From contig CP065590.1 of assembly GCA_016025055.1 (NCBI GenBank), positions 2,170,001 through 2,234,000 of the forward strand: a stretch of DNA of 64,000 nucleotides. Direction: 5' to 3'. The position numbers and the translations under genes are program-made. This DNA is from Chryseobacterium indologenes (GTDB lineage: Bacteria; Bacteroidota; Bacteroidia; Flavobacteriales; Weeksellaceae). Under the pieces are notes generated by a model. That model did no database searches. It saw only the letters and a program-made list of their open reading frames with translations, and was not told the DNA's origin. Positions 9,804-19,374 of the stretch are shown here, one piece after another. How positions within the stretch are numbered: the stretch's first letter is position 1; the number at the start of each line of letters is the position of its first letter.

Positions 9804-10171
9804 ATGTTACAAACAGAATCAAGATTAAAAGTTGCTGATAACACAGGTGCAAAAGAAGTACTAGTTATCAGAGTTCTGGGAGGAACCAGAAGAAGATATG
9901 CTTCAGTTGGTGATAAAATCGTTGTTACTATCAAGGATTCTACACCATCAGGAAACGCAAAAAAGGTCAGGTATCTAAAGCTGTCGTAGTAAGAACTAAA
10001 AAAGCAGTAAGAAGAAAAGATGGTTCATACATCAAATTCGACGACAATGCTTGTGTATTACTAAACGCAGCGGGAGAAATGAGAGGAACGCGTGTTTTCG
10101 GACCGGTTGCTCGTGAGTTGAGAGACAAAGAATATATGAAAATCATTTCATTAGCTCCTGAAGTACTTTAA
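9804..10171 (+). CDS. rplN: 50S ribosomal protein L14 (frameshift, probable sequencing error)
   Basis: L14 sits at the subunit interface and is essential. The frame from 9804 ([20 protein letters not shown]) breaks after SGNAKK at the A run 9959-9964. The rest of the protein, [15 protein letters not shown] through the stop at 10169-10171, is intact in the next frame. Restoring one A gives the expected [10 protein letters not shown] and 122 residues, the usual length. Length 368 nt is one short of a multiple of three. Because the gene is essential, a base-call error is far more likely than a mutation. Confidence 0.93.
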
Positions 10172-10192
10172 TTTTTAAAATTTTTTAAAGAA

Positions 10193-10519
10193 ATGTCAAA
10201 GTTAAAAATAAAAAGAGGAGATAACGTAATCATTACTACTGGTAAGAAAGATATCAAAGGTAAGACTGGTGAAGTTATTGAAGTGATCAAGAAAGAAGGT
10301 AGAGACCCAAGAGTAATTGTTGCAGGACTTAACATCGTTAAAAAACACGTTAAGCCTTCAGCTGCAAATCCTCAAGGAGGAATTACTGAAAAGGAAGCTT
10401 CTATTCATATCTCAAACGTAGCTTTAGTTGGTAAAGACGGAAAAGCTATCAAAATCGGTTACAAAATCGAAGGAGATAAGAAAGTAAGAGTGAACAAAAA
10501 AACGGGTGAAACTTTATAA
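10193..10519 (+). CDS. rplX: 50S ribosomal protein L24
   Basis: Assembly initiator for the 50S subunit. 108 residues. The KOW motif is in the N-terminal part (KIKRGDNVIITTGKKDIKG), and the GGITEKEASIHISNVAL stretch follows at about residues 62-78. Confidence 0.97.
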   Translation: MSKLKIKRGDNVIITTGKKDIKGKTGEVIEVIKKEGRDPRVIVAGLNIVKKHVKPSAANPQGGITEKEASIHISNVALVGKDGKAIKIGYKIEGDKKVRVNKKTGETL

Positions 10520-10530
10520 TTTGAATTAAC

Positions 10531-11082
10531 ATGGAATTTATAGCAAGACCCAAAAAAGCATATAAAGAGACAATTGTTCCTGCAATGATGGAAGAATTCG
10601 GGTACAAGTCAATCATGCAAGTACCTAGATTAGAGAAAATCGTTGTATCACAAGGTTTAGGAGATGCTACTGCAGATAAGAAAATCATTGATTATGCTGT
10701 AGAAGAATTGACAAACATCACAGGTCAGAAAGCAGTAGGGACTATCTCTAAGAAAGATGAAGCTGCATTCAAACTGAGAAAAGGAATGCCTGTAGGTGCA
10801 AAAGTAACTTTGAGAGCTCAGAGAATGTATGAGTTCTTAGACAGACTAACTTCTTCTGCTTTACCACGTATCAGAGATTTCTCTGGTATCAAAGCAGATG
10901 GTTTCGATGGTAGAGGTAACTACAACTTAGGTATTACTGAGCAAATTATCTTCCCTGAAATCGTAATTGACAAAGTGAAAAAAATCCAAGGGATGGACAT
11001 CACTTTCGTGACAACTGCGAAAACAGATAAAGAAGCTAAAGCATTATTAACTCACTTCGGTTTACCATTTAAAAAGAACTAA
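10531..11082 (+). CDS. rplE: 50S ribosomal protein L5
   Basis: Binds 5S rRNA and places it in the central protuberance. 183 residues. [13 protein letters not shown] near residue 31 and the [19 protein letters not shown] signature near residue 115 are clear. Confidence 0.97.
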   Translation: MEFIARPKKAYKETIVPAMMEEFGYKSIMQVPRLEKIVVSQGLGDATADKKIIDYAVEELTNITGQKAVGTISKKDEAAFKLRKGMPVGAKVTLRAQRMYEFLDRLTSSALPRIRDFSGIKADGFDGRGNYNLGITEQIIFPEIVIDKVKKIQGMDITFVTTAKTDKEAKALLTHFGLPFKKN

Positions 11083-11085
11083 GAA

Positions 11086-11355
11086 ATGGCTAAAGAATCA
11101 ATGAAAGCGCGTGAGCGCAAAAGAGAAGCACTAGTTGCTAAATACGCTGCTAAAAGACAAGCTCTTAAAGAAGCTGGTGATTACGAAGGACTTCAAAAAT
11201 TGCCTAAAAATGCTTCTCCTGTAAGATTACACAACAGATGTAAACTGACAGGTAGACCAAGAGGATACATGAGAACGTTCGGTATTTCCAGAGTAACTTT
11301 CAGAGAAATGGCAAACAACGGTCTTATCCCAGGTGTAAGAAAAGCCAGTTGGTAG
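11086..11355 (+). CDS. rpsN: 30S ribosomal protein S14, zinc-free form
   Basis: 30S head protein. 89 residues, the length of the long C-minus form. Only one Cys is present ([12 protein letters not shown]), so the CxxC zinc knuckle of the short form is absent. It is followed by a 146-bp spacer that contains a terminator-like hairpin, an unusual break inside this operon. Confidence 0.97.
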   Translation: MAKESMKARERKREALVAKYAAKRQALKEAGDYEGLQKLPKNASPVRLHNRCKLTGRPRGYMRTFGISRVTFREMANNGLIPGVRKASW

Positions 11356-11406
11356 TAATTACTAATTAAAATCGGAACAATTAAGTTGTTCAGATACTAA
11401 AGATAA

Positions 11407-11444
11407 AAAATATCAGACCGAAGTTTTCTGAAGTCTGATATTTT
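11407..11444 (+). terminator. Terminator-like hairpin inside the operon, between rpsN and rpsH
   Basis: AAAATATCAGAC at 11407-11418 pairs perfectly over 12 bp with GTCTGATATTTT at 11433-11444, loop of 14 nt. The T-rich side falls on the 3' arm, so it could terminate in either direction. It divides rplC-rpsN from rpsH-rplQ. Whether it attenuates, marks an RNA-processing site or stabilises an mRNA end cannot be told from sequence. Confidence 0.65.
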
Positions 11445-11501
11445 AATCTTCAAGTCTTTGCAAAACTGATTGTTCTTTAACCAATAATTTATAAAAGAAA
11501 A

Positions 11502-11900
11502 ATGGTAACAGATCCAATTTCAGATTTCCTAACTAGAGTAAGGAACGCACAAAGCGCAGGCCACAAAGTGGTGGAAATTCCTGCATCGAAAATCAAAAAG
11601 GAGATTACTAAGATCCTATTTGATCAAGGGTATATCTTAAACTACAAGTTTGAAGATAACGCTGTTCAAGGAGTGATCAAAATCGCTTTAAAGTACGATA
11701 AGCAAACTAACAAACCTGCTATTAAGTCTATCCAAAGAGCTTCAAGACCAGGTCTAAGACAGTACAAAGGTTCAGCTGAGCTTCCAAGAGTACTAAACGG
11801 TTTGGGTATTTCTATCATCTCTACTTCTAAAGGAGTAATGACTGACAAGAAAGCTAGAGAAGAGAAAGTAGGCGGTGAAGTAATCTGCTATGTTTATTAA
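11502..11900 (+). CDS. rpsH: 30S ribosomal protein S8
   Basis: Binds helix 21 of 16S rRNA; in enterobacteria it also represses the spc operon. 132 residues. N-terminal TDPISDFLTRVRNAQ and C-terminal GVMTDKKAREEKVGGEVICYV are diagnostic. It is the first gene after the internal hairpin, and no perfect TAnnTTTG promoter is visible in the spacer. Confidence 0.97.
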   Translation: MVTDPISDFLTRVRNAQSAGHKVVEIPASKIKKEITKILFDQGYILNYKFEDNAVQGVIKIALKYDKQTNKPAIKSIQRASRPGLRQYKGSAELPRVLNGLGISIISTSKGVMTDKKAREEKVGGEVICYVY

Positions 11901-11917
11901 TTTTTAATCAGAGGAAA

Positions 11918-12463
11918 ATGTCAAGAATTGGTAAAGCAATTATTACAGTTCCAGCTGGAGTTACAATCACTGAAAACAACGGTGTAGTAACTGTAAAAGG
12001 TCCTAAAGGAGAACTTTCTCAGGAGCTTACAGCAGGAATTACTATAGAACAGAAAGATGGTGAACTTAACGTAAACAGACCATCTGATTCTAAACAACAC
12101 AAAGCACTTCACGGTCTATACAGAGCGTTAATCAACAACATGATCGTTGGAGTAAGTGCAGGTTTCGAAAAGAAACTAGAACTAGTAGGGGTAGGATATA
12201 GAGCTTCACACGCAGGTCAAAAACTTGAGTTGGCTTTAGGATTCTCTCACGGTATCGTATTAGAACTTCCAGGTGAAGTAAAAGTTGATACATTGACTGA
12301 AAAAGGTAAAAACCCAATTATTACTTTAACGTCTCACGACAACCAACTTCTAGGAATGGTAGCTGCAAAGATCCGTTCTTTCAGAAAGCCTGAACCATAC
12401 AAAGGAAAAGGTGTAAGATTCGTAGGAGAAATTGTTAGACGTAAAGCTGGTAAATCTGCTTAA
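11918..12463 (+). CDS. rplF: 50S ribosomal protein L6
   Basis: Two-domain 50S protein near the factor-binding site. 181 residues. MSRIGKAIITVPAGV at the start and EPYKGKGVRFVGEIVRRKAGK near the end match the family. It is preceded by AGAGG about 7 bp before the ATG, one of the few clear Shine-Dalgarno-like sites here. Confidence 0.97.
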   Translation: MSRIGKAIITVPAGVTITENNGVVTVKGPKGELSQELTAGITIEQKDGELNVNRPSDSKQHKALHGLYRALINNMIVGVSAGFEKKLELVGVGYRASHAGQKLELALGFSHGIVLELPGEVKVDTLTEKGKNPIITLTSHDNQLLGMVAAKIRSFRKPEPYKGKGVRFVGEIVRRKAGKSA

Positions 12464-12478
12464 TAAATTATAAGTATT

Positions 12479-12831
12479 ATGGCATTAAGTAAATTAGAAA
12501 AAGAATAAGAATCAAAAGAAGAGTAAGAGGGAAAATCTCTGGATCTTCTGAATTGCCAAGATTATCTGTATACAAAAGTAATAAGGAAATTTACGCTCAG
12601 TTAATCGACGATAAAAACGGTACAACTTTAGCATCGGCTTCTTCAAGAGAAAAAGGTGTAGACGCTAAAGGTACTAAAACTGAAGTTTCTGCTGCTGTTG
12701 GTAAAGCTATCGCTGCTAAAGCTATCGCTGCAGGAATCGAAAGTATTGTATTTGACAGAAACGGTTTCGTATATCACGGTAGAGTAAAAGCTCTAGCTGA
12801 GGGTGCGAGAGAAGGTGGACTTAAATTCTAA
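12479..12831 (+). CDS. rplR: 50S ribosomal protein L18 (frameshift, probable sequencing error)
   Basis: L18 binds 5S rRNA together with L5. The ATG at 12479 reads MALSKLEK and then meets a stop. Adding one A to the run 12498-12502 restores [27 protein letters not shown] and gives 117 residues, the normal length. The rest of the frame to 12831 is intact, including the C-terminal [23 protein letters not shown]. The 353-nt span is one short of a multiple of three. An essential gene with a homopolymer deletion points to a base-call error. Confidence 0.93.
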
Positions 12832-12850
12832 TCATTAAATTTCGGAAAAT

Positions 12851-13372
12851 ATGTTAGGACTAGATAATATAGAAAGAGTAAAACCGGGAGGATTAGAATT
12901 AAAAGATCGTCTCGTAGCTGTTAACAGAGTAACAAAAGTAACAAAAGGAGGTAGAGCTTTCGGATTTTCTGCTATTGTTGTAGTAGGAAACGAAGAAGGT
13001 GTTATCGGTTTCGGTTTAGGAAAATCTAAAGAGGTTGCTTCTGCAATTGCTAAAGCAGTGGAAGATGCTAAGAAAAACCTTGTGAAAGTTCCTGTAATGA
13101 ACCATACGATCCCTCACCAAACTACTGCTAGATACGGTGGTGCAGATATCTTCTTAAGACCTGCTTCTCACGGTACAGGATTGATCGCAGGTGGTGCGGT
13201 TAGAGCAGTATTGGAATCAGCTGGTATTCACGATATCCTTTCAAAATCTAAAGGATCTTCTAACCCACACAACGTGGTGAAAGCTACTTTCAAAGCGTTA
13301 TTGGATATCAGAAGACCTGAAGAAATCGCTAGAATGAGAGGTATTTCTCTAAGTAAAGTGTTTAACGGTTAA
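12851..13372 (+). CDS. rpsE: 30S ribosomal protein S5
   Basis: 30S protein important for decoding accuracy. 173 residues. The double-stranded-RNA-binding-like domain ([20 protein letters not shown]) and the [17 protein letters not shown] region are complete. Confidence 0.97.
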   Translation: MLGLDNIERVKPGGLELKDRLVAVNRVTKVTKGGRAFGFSAIVVVGNEEGVIGFGLGKSKEVASAIAKAVEDAKKNLVKVPVMNHTIPHQTTARYGGADIFLRPASHGTGLIAGGAVRAVLESAGIHDILSKSKGSSNPHNVVKATFKALLDIRRPEEIARMRGISLSKVFNG

Positions 13373-13382
13373 TAATAAAACA

Positions 13383-13559
13383 ATGGCAACAATTAAAGTA
13401 AAGCAAGTAAGAAGCGCTATTGGTAGAACAAAAACCCAAAAGAGAACGCTTGAAGCATTAGGATTAAAAAAACTTCACCAAGTTGTAGAGCACGAAGCTA
13501 CTCCTTCTATCTTAGGAATGATCGCTGCTGTAGGTCACTTACTTGAAGTTCAAAAATAA
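13383..13559 (+). CDS. rpmD: 50S ribosomal protein L30
   Basis: Small 50S protein of 58 residues (MATIKVKQVRSAIGRTKTQK at the start), below the usual ORF length cut. The conserved LEALGLKKLHQVVEH and terminal GMIAAVGHLLEV are present. It lies between rpsE and rplO, its standard place in the spc operon. Confidence 0.96.
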   Translation: MATIKVKQVRSAIGRTKTQKRTLEALGLKKLHQVVEHEATPSILGMIAAVGHLLEVQK

Positions 13560-13580
13560 TTTTATAAAAGAGAAATTAAA

Positions 13581-14030
13581 ATGAATTTAAACAATATACA
13601 ACCAGCAGCAGGTTCTACTTTCAATTCAAAAAGAATTGGTAGAGGACAAGGTACTGGAAAAGGAGGTACTTCAACAAAAGGACACAAAGGTCAGAAAGCT
13701 AGAGCTGGTTATTCTCAGAAAATCGGTTTCGAAGGTGGACAGATGCCTTTGCAAAGAAGATTACCTAAATTCGGTTTCAAAAACGTAAACAGAAAAGAGT
13801 TTAGAGGAGTGAACCTTGATACTATCCAGACTTTAATCGAGAACAAATCCATCACAGGAGATATCACGAAAGAAGTTTTAGTAGAAAACGGGATCGTTTC
13901 TAAAAACGAATTAGTGAAAATTATGGGTAGAGGAGAATTGAAATCTGCGGTTTCAATTTCTGCTGATAAATTCACGAAATCTGCTGAAGAGCTTATTGCT
14001 AAAGCAGGTGGAAAAGCAATTACCTTATAA
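13581..14030 (+). CDS. rplO: 50S ribosomal protein L15
   Basis: Late-assembly 50S protein. 149 residues. The Gly-rich N-terminal region (GRGQGTGKGGTSTKGHKGQ) and GFEGGQMPLQRRLPKFGF are diagnostic. secY starts 9 bp downstream. Confidence 0.97.
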   Translation: MNLNNIQPAAGSTFNSKRIGRGQGTGKGGTSTKGHKGQKARAGYSQKIGFEGGQMPLQRRLPKFGFKNVNRKEFRGVNLDTIQTLIENKSITGDITKEVLVENGIVSKNELVKIMGRGELKSAVSISADKFTKSAEELIAKAGGKAITL

Positions 14031-14039
14031 TACTTACTA

Positions 14040-15420
14040 ATGAAAGAATTTATACAAACACTTAAAAATATATGGAGCCTAAAGGAATTAAGAGATAAAA
14101 TTCTCTTTACGTTAGGTATTATCCTTGTGTATAGATTCGCATCTTATATCTCACTTCCCGCAATTAACCTTGCAGAAGTGGGAGATCTCTTAGAGCATTA
14201 TAAAAATCAAGGCGGTAACAAGCAAGGAGCAGGTCTCCTTGGCTTGCTTTCGTCGTTTACGGGAGGAGCTTTCAGCCACGCTTCCGTAATGGCGTTAGGA
14301 ATCATGCCTTATATTTCTGCTTCTATTATTGTTCAGTTGATGGGGATGGCTATTCCTTATCTTCAGAAGCTTCAGAAAGATGGAGAGTCAGGTAGAAATA
14401 CATTGAACCAAATTACAAGATGGTTAACGATCGGGGTTTGTCTGGTACAGGCACCTTCTTACTTAACTTCTATTACTCAATTATTCTTACCATATGCTCA
14501 GTTCCAGTCTGCATATTTTGTAGAACCCAATTCAATTATGTTCTGGTTACCAAGTATTGTTATCCTGGTAGGCGGTTCAGTATTTGCAATGTGGTTAGGT
14601 GAAAAGATTACCGATAAAGGAATCGGAAATGGTATCTCTATCCTTATTATGGTGGGGATCCTTTCAAGATTACCTGAGGCATTCGTACAGGAGATGGCCG
14701 TGCAGAACGGAAAAGGAGGAATGGGATCAATCATGATCCTTATTGAAGTATTATTCTGGATGTTGGTTGTTCTTTTAGCTGTGATTTTATCGGTAGCTGT
14801 TAGAAAAATTCCAATTCAGTATGTAAGCAGAGCTCAAGCAAGAGGAGGTGTAAACAGAAATCTTATGCAGGGAGCAAGACAATGGATTCCATTGAAAGTG
14901 AATGCTGCTGGTGTAATGCCGATTATCTTTGCCCAGGCATTGATGTTCGTACCAGGACTATTAACAAAATTCGATGAGTCTAACACTTTTCTTGCAGGTT
15001 TCAAGAATGTTTTTAGCTGGCAGTACAATGTATTGTTTGCGCTACTAATTATTATCTTCTCATTTTTCTATACTGCGATTACAATTCCGGTAAACCAGAT
15101 GGCTGATGATTTAAAGAGAAACGGAGGTTTAGTACCAAAAGTAAGACCCGGAAAAGAGACCGCTGATTATTTAGATGATATTTTATCAAAAATTACCTTG
15201 CCAGGTGCAATTTTTTTATCTATCTTTGCAGTCCTTCCAGCAATTGTGCATGGAAGCTTTGTTCAGACGGATGCGTTTGCCCTGTTTTTCGGGGGGAACG
15301 TCACTATTAATTATGGTGGGTGTAATTTTAGATACAGTTCAACAGATTAATACTTATCTGCTGAACCATCATTATGATGGCTTAATGCAGTCTAAATTAT
15401 CAAGAACGACTGGATATTAA
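14040..15420 (+). CDS. secY: Protein translocase subunit SecY (frameshift, probable sequencing error)
   Basis: Pore of the SecYEG translocon in the inner membrane, ten membrane segments. The frame from 14040 runs to about residue 420 and then derails at a run of six G (15291-15296). Removing one G restores FFGGTSLLIMVGVILDT and leads to a C-terminal tail ending SKLSRTTGY, giving 459 residues. The 1381-nt span is one base over a multiple of three. SecY is essential, so an extra base call is the best explanation. No map or adk gene separates it from infA. Confidence 0.93.
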
Positions 15421-15423
15421 TTT

Positions 15424-15639
15424 ATGGCAAAACAAAAACATATTGAACAAGATGGCGTGATCGTGGAAGCACTTTCGAACGCCATGTTCCGTGTAGAGTT
15501 GGAAAATGGGCATATCCTTATTGCTCATATCTCCGGCAAAATGAGAATGCATTATATTAAACTTTTACCCGGTGATAAGGTAAAACTAGAAATGTCTCCC
15601 TATGATTTGACAAAAGGGAGGATCACATTTAGATATTAA
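15424..15639 (+). CDS. infA: Translation initiation factor IF-1
   Basis: Single OB-fold protein that occupies the 30S A site during initiation. 71 residues, full length: [20 protein letters not shown] and [29 protein letters not shown] pattern. It starts 3 bp after the secY stop. Confidence 0.97.
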   Translation: MAKQKHIEQDGVIVEALSNAMFRVELENGHILIAHISGKMRMHYIKLLPGDKVKLEMSPYDLTKGRITFRY

Positions 15640-15647
15640 AACAATTA

Positions 15648-15675
15648 GCCAAATGGAATACACATTCCATTTGGC
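15648..15675 (+). other. Perfect hairpin between infA and rpmJ
   Basis: GCCAAATGGAAT and ATTCCATTTGGC form a perfect 12-bp stem with an ACAC loop, 9 bp after the infA stop. No T run follows, so it does not look like a simple terminator. It could be an mRNA stabiliser, a processing site or a protein-binding element. Confidence 0.6.
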
Positions 15676-15701
15676 ATTTGTAAAAAATAAATACTATCAA
15701 A

Positions 15702-15818
15702 ATGAAAGTAAGAGCATCAATTAAAAAAAGAAGCGCTGATTGCAAGATTGTACGCAGAAAAGGTGTCCTATTTGTAATCAACAAGAAGAACCCAAAATTT
15801 AAACAAAGACAAGGCTAA
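15702..15818 (+). CDS. rpmJ: 50S ribosomal protein L36, zinc-free form
   Basis: 38 residues, [19 protein letters not shown] through NPKFKQRQG. The CxxC...C...H zinc ligands of the classic form are reduced to a single Cys, so this is a C-minus, zinc-independent variant. Too short for normal ORF tracks. It precedes rpsM by 9 bp, as expected at the start of the alpha operon. Confidence 0.95.
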   Translation: MKVRASIKKRSADCKIVRRKGVLFVINKKNPKFKQRQG

Positions 15819-15827
15819 CATTAAATT

Positions 15828-16205
15828 ATGGCGAGAATTGCAGGTATTGATTTACCAAAAAACAAAAGAGGTGTTATCGGTTTAACTTACATCTATGGAG
15901 TAGGAAGAAGTACTTCTTCTGAAATCCTTAAAGCTGCCGGTATCAGCGAAGACAAGAAAGTCAACGAATGGAATGACGATGAATTGGCTGCAATCAGAAC
16001 ATATATCTCTGAAAACGTTAAAGTAGAAGGAGAATTAAGATCTGAAGTGCAATTGAACATCAAGAGATTGATGGACATAGGATGCCAACGAGGAATACGT
16101 CACAGACTAGGATTACCTTTAAGAGGCCAGAGAACGAAAAACAACTCTAGAACCCGTAAAGGAAAGAGAAAAACAGTTGCTAACAAGAAAAAGGCAAGTA
16201 AATAA
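15828..16205 (+). CDS. rpsM: 30S ribosomal protein S13
   Basis: 30S head protein that contacts the P-site tRNA and bridges to the 50S subunit. 125 residues. [20 protein letters not shown] and the C-terminal [16 protein letters not shown] are diagnostic. Confidence 0.97.
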   Translation: MARIAGIDLPKNKRGVIGLTYIYGVGRSTSSEILKAAGISEDKKVNEWNDDELAAIRTYISENVKVEGELRSEVQLNIKRLMDIGCQRGIRHRLGLPLRGQRTKNNSRTRKGKRKTVANKKKASK

Positions 16206-16217
16206 TCGTTAGGAATT

Positions 16218-16607
16218 ATGGCAAAACAAAGTAAAGTAGTTAAAAAAAGAAAAGTAAAAGTTGAAGCTATTGGTGAAGCACATATTCAAGCTTCTTTCAA
16301 TAACATCATCATTTCTTTAACAAATAAAAACGGAGAGGTTATCTCTTGGGCATCTGCCGGTAAAATGGGATTCAGAGGTTCTAAAAAGAACACTCCTTTT
16401 GCTGCTCAAATGGCAGCTGAAAATTGCTCTGCTGTAGCGCATGAAGCTGGATTAAGAAGAGTAAAGGTGTTTGTGAAAGGTCCTGGAGCAGGTAGAGAAT
16501 CTGCTATCAGATCTATCCACAATTCAGGAATTGAAGTTAGCGAAATCATTGATGTGACTCCAATGCCGCACAATGGATGTAGACCACCAAAAAGAAGAAG
16601 AGTTTAA
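16218..16607 (+). CDS. rpsK: 30S ribosomal protein S11
   Basis: Platform protein of the 30S subunit. 129 residues. [18 protein letters not shown] and the C-terminal [18 protein letters not shown] are characteristic. Confidence 0.97.
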   Translation: MAKQSKVVKKRKVKVEAIGEAHIQASFNNIIISLTNKNGEVISWASAGKMGFRGSKKNTPFAAQMAAENCSAVAHEAGLRRVKVFVKGPGAGRESAIRSIHNSGIEVSEIIDVTPMPHNGCRPPKRRRV

Positions 16608-16626
16608 TTTTTAGAATTTACCCATT

Positions 16627-17235
16627 ATGGCAAGATATATTGGACCTAAAACTAAGATTGCTAGAAAGTTTGGTGCTGCAATCTACGGAGATGATAAAAA
16701 CTTCGAAAAAAGAAAGAACCAACCGCCAGGACAACACGGTCCTAACAAAAGAAGAGGTGCTAAAAAATCAGAATATGCAGTTCAGTTAGCTGAAAAACAA
16801 AAAGCTAAATATACTTACGGTATTTTAGAAAGACAGTTTGCTAACCTATTTGAAAAAGCACACAGAAGTAAAGGTGTAACAGGGGAAGTACTATTACAAC
16901 TTTGTGAATCAAGATTGGATAACGTAGTATACAGATTAGGTTTTGCTAAAACAAGATCTGGAGCTAGACAATTAGTTTCTCACAGACACATCACTGTGAA
17001 CGGAGAAATCCTTAATATCCCTTCTTACTTGGTAAAAGCTGGTGATGTAATCGCTGTAAGAGAAAAGTCTAAGTCTCTTGATGTTGTTACCAATGCATTG
17101 GCTTCTAAGTCAAACTATGAGTGGTTACAATTCAACGATGAGAAAAAAGAAGGAACTTTCGTTTCTGCTCCTGAAAGAATCCAAATTCCGGAGGATATCA
17201 AGGAGAACCTTATCGTCGAACTTTACTCTAAATAA
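16627..17235 (+). CDS. rpsD: 30S ribosomal protein S4
   Basis: Primary 16S rRNA binder that nucleates 30S assembly. 202 residues. The S4 RNA-binding domain begins near residue 92 ([20 protein letters not shown]). The single copy seen here lacks the N-terminal Cys zinc cluster. Confidence 0.97.
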   Translation: MARYIGPKTKIARKFGAAIYGDDKNFEKRKNQPPGQHGPNKRRGAKKSEYAVQLAEKQKAKYTYGILERQFANLFEKAHRSKGVTGEVLLQLCESRLDNVVYRLGFAKTRSGARQLVSHRHITVNGEILNIPSYLVKAGDVIAVREKSKSLDVVTNALASKSNYEWLQFNDEKKEGTFVSAPERIQIPEDIKENLIVELYSK

Positions 17236-17268
17236 TTTTTTAATCAAATTTTTGCTCAACCCAATAAT

Positions 17269-18264
17269 ATGGCAATTTTACAATTCATAAAACCCGATAA
17301 AGTAATTTTACTTAACTCTGATGAATTTAAAGGTCAATTTGAATTCAGACCTTTAGAACCAGGTTTCGGGCTTACAATCGGTAATGCTTTGAGAAGAGTG
17401 TTGCTTTCTTCTCTGGAAGGATATGCTATTTCATCTATCAAAATAGAAGGTGTAGAGCACGAATTTTCAACCATTCCAGGAGTAATCGAAGACGTTACCG
17501 AAATTATTCTTAACCTAAAGCAGGTTAGATTAAAAGCTGCAGCAGAAGGCCAGGCTAACGAGCAGGTTGTTGCTAAAGTTTCAGGTCAAACGATTATTAC
17601 TGCTGGAGATTTAGGAAAGTCGATCAACGGATTCGAGGTACTAAACCCGGATTTAGTGATTTGTAACCTAAACAGTGATGTAACTTTCGAAATTACTTTC
17701 AATATTGAAAAAGGTAGAGGATATGTTCCTTCAGAACAAAATAAGTCAAACAATGCTCCTGTAGGTACTATTGCTATTGACTCTATTTTCACGCCGATCA
17801 AGAAAGTACAATACAGCATTGAAAATTATCGTGTAGAGCAAAAAACAGACTACGAAAAACTTGTATTAGATATAGAAACTGACGGGTCTATCAGCCCTCA
17901 GAATGCTTTAACTGAAGCTTCTAAGATATTAATCTATCACTTCATGTTGTTCTCTGATGAGAGAATCACACTTGAAACTGAAGCCGTAAAAGCATCTATC
18001 CAATATGACGAGGAAACTCTTCATACAAGACAATTGCTTAAGTCTAAATTAGCAGATATGGATCTTTCTGTAAGAGCCCTTAACTGTCTGAAAGCAGCTG
18101 AAGTAGAAACTCTTGGAGAATTGGTTTCTTACAGTAAGTCTGATTTGATGAAATTCAGAAATTTTGGTAAAAAATCTTTGACAGAACTAGAAGAATTAGT
18201 GCATTCAAAAGGTCTTAACTTCGGTTTCGACGTTGCAAAATATAAGTTAGACGCTGATAAATAA
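17269..18264 (+). CDS. rpoA: DNA-directed RNA polymerase subunit alpha
   Basis: 331 residues with both domains. The N-terminal dimerisation domain shows [20 protein letters not shown] near the start. The C-terminal domain that contacts regulators and UP elements starts near residue 265 ([20 protein letters not shown]). It sits between rpsD and rplQ, as is standard. Confidence 0.98.
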   Translation: MAILQFIKPDKVILLNSDEFKGQFEFRPLEPGFGLTIGNALRRVLLSSLEGYAISSIKIEGVEHEFSTIPGVIEDVTEIILNLKQVRLKAAAEGQANEQVVAKVSGQTIITAGDLGKSINGFEVLNPDLVICNLNSDVTFEITFNIEKGRGYVPSEQNKSNNAPVGTIAIDSIFTPIKKVQYSIENYRVEQKTDYEKLVLDIETDGSISPQNALTEASKILIYHFMLFSDERITLETEAVKASIQYDEETLHTRQLLKSKLADMDLSVRALNCLKAAEVETLGELVSYSKSDLMKFRNFGKKSLTELEELVHSKGLNFGFDVAKYKLDADK

Positions 18265-18270
18265 TTAATA

Positions 18271-18792
18271 ATGAGACACGGTAAAAAATTCAATCACTTA
18301 GGAAGAACAGCTTCTCACAGAAGTGCTTTACTTTCTAATATGGCTTGTTCTCTAATTGAGCATAAAAGAATCAACACTACTGTAGCTAAAGCTAAAGCTT
18401 TAAGAGTATATGTTGAGCCTCTATTAACAAAAGCAAAAGAAGATACTACACACAATAGAAGAGTAGTATTCTCTTACCTTCAAAATAAATTTGCGGTTGC
18501 TGAATTATTCAGAACTGTAGCTCCTAAAATCGCTGAAAGAAACGGTGGTTATACAAGAATCATTAAGACAGGTTTCAGACCAGGTGATGCTGCTGATACT
18601 GCTCTTATCGAATTGGTAGATTTCAACGAGCTTTACAACCCGAATGCTGAGGAGAAAAAAGCTACAAGAAGAAGCAGAAGATCAACTGCTGCACCTAAAA
18701 AAGCTGAAGCTGTAGTTGCTGAAGCTCCTGCAGTAGAAGAAAAAGTAGAAGAAGCTAAAGCTGATACTACTGAAGAAAAAACTGAAGAATAA
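18271..18792 (+). CDS. rplQ: 50S ribosomal protein L17 with acidic C-terminal extension
   Basis: 173 residues; the conserved core ([20 protein letters not shown] to [10 protein letters not shown]) ends near residue 125. The remaining tail is a low-complexity Ala/Glu/Lys run ending EEKTEE and is not part of the ribosomal fold. Such tails are common in Bacteroidota L17. Last gene of the ribosomal block, followed by a strong terminator. Confidence 0.96.
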   Translation: MRHGKKFNHLGRTASHRSALLSNMACSLIEHKRINTTVAKAKALRVYVEPLLTKAKEDTTHNRRVVFSYLQNKFAVAELFRTVAPKIAERNGGYTRIIKTGFRPGDAADTALIELVDFNELYNPNAEEKKATRRSRRSTAAPKKAEAVVAEAPAVEEKVEEAKADTTEEKTEE

Positions 18793-18814
18793 TATTCATT
18801 CAGATATAAATAGA

Positions 18815-18844
18815 AAACCATCCGAACTTCGGATGGTTTTTTTT
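18815..18844 (+). terminator. Terminator of the ribosomal operon
   Basis: CCATCCG and CGGATGG, extended by A-T pairs on both sides, form a stem around AACTT and run into eight T residues, 22 bp after the rplQ stop. The A-rich 5' flank means it may also serve the convergent lipoprotein gene. Confidence 0.9.
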
Positions 18845-18875
18845 ATTGTGCATCTTGTACGTTCTCAGATACCGT

Positions 18876-19308
18876 TTAAATCTTTGTTCTCTTCAACTCA
18901 ATAATATTATTCCCTTGCTCCAGATGAAGGCTGTCTCCCTTCACTCTTGCAGTCATATCATCTTTTTATAGATCGTTTCACCACCCTTCGTTTCTGTTTT
19001 CGGCAGCGTAAATGTTTTTTTATTGCTGGTAATAGCTACCGTGCTTTCCTTCGGATCATTTTTGAAAATTACTTTTACCAATGTACCGTCCGTTGCTTTA
19101 TAAACGAAATCTGTTTTTTCATATCTTTTACCATTGACATCTACTATAGTTGAGCTTTCAGTGGCAGAATCAATTTTTCCGTTGTGATCAGTGACAACTG
19201 TTTCTGAACTGTCTGTTTTTATAATACCTGTATTTCCGCTTTCAGTTTTTTTACAGCTGATCACAGATAATGTAAGTATTGCACCAAGTGCCAGGAGACT
19301 TTTTTCAT
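18876..19308 (-). CDS. Small lipoprotein, possibly MliC-like lysozyme inhibitor (two frameshifts)
   Basis: The readable core, 18953-19264, covers a Lys/Thr-rich segment and the stretch FVYKATDGTLVKVIF. One extra A in the run at 19300-19305 restores a lipoprotein signal MKKSLLALGAILTLSVISCKK, lipobox LSVISC, from the ATG at 19308. One extra A at 18963-18967 restores a C-terminus ending in ELKRTKI at 18876-18878. The corrected protein is about 144 residues. A chain with DGTLVKVIF, a central beta region and TARVKGDSLHLEQG resembles the MliC family of periplasmic lysozyme inhibitors; I am only moderately sure. Both lesions are homopolymer deletions. Confidence 0.6.
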
Positions 19309-19374
19309 GATTATTTTATTTGATATTCAATATAATTTTTATTCTTTAATTTTACAAAAATCATGCCTTACAAT

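Noticed and set aside
9958..15296. Programmed frameshifting in rplN, rplR or secY
   Set aside because: No slippery site with pseudoknot was seen, the breaks are at plain homopolymers, and the family members are translated in one frame.
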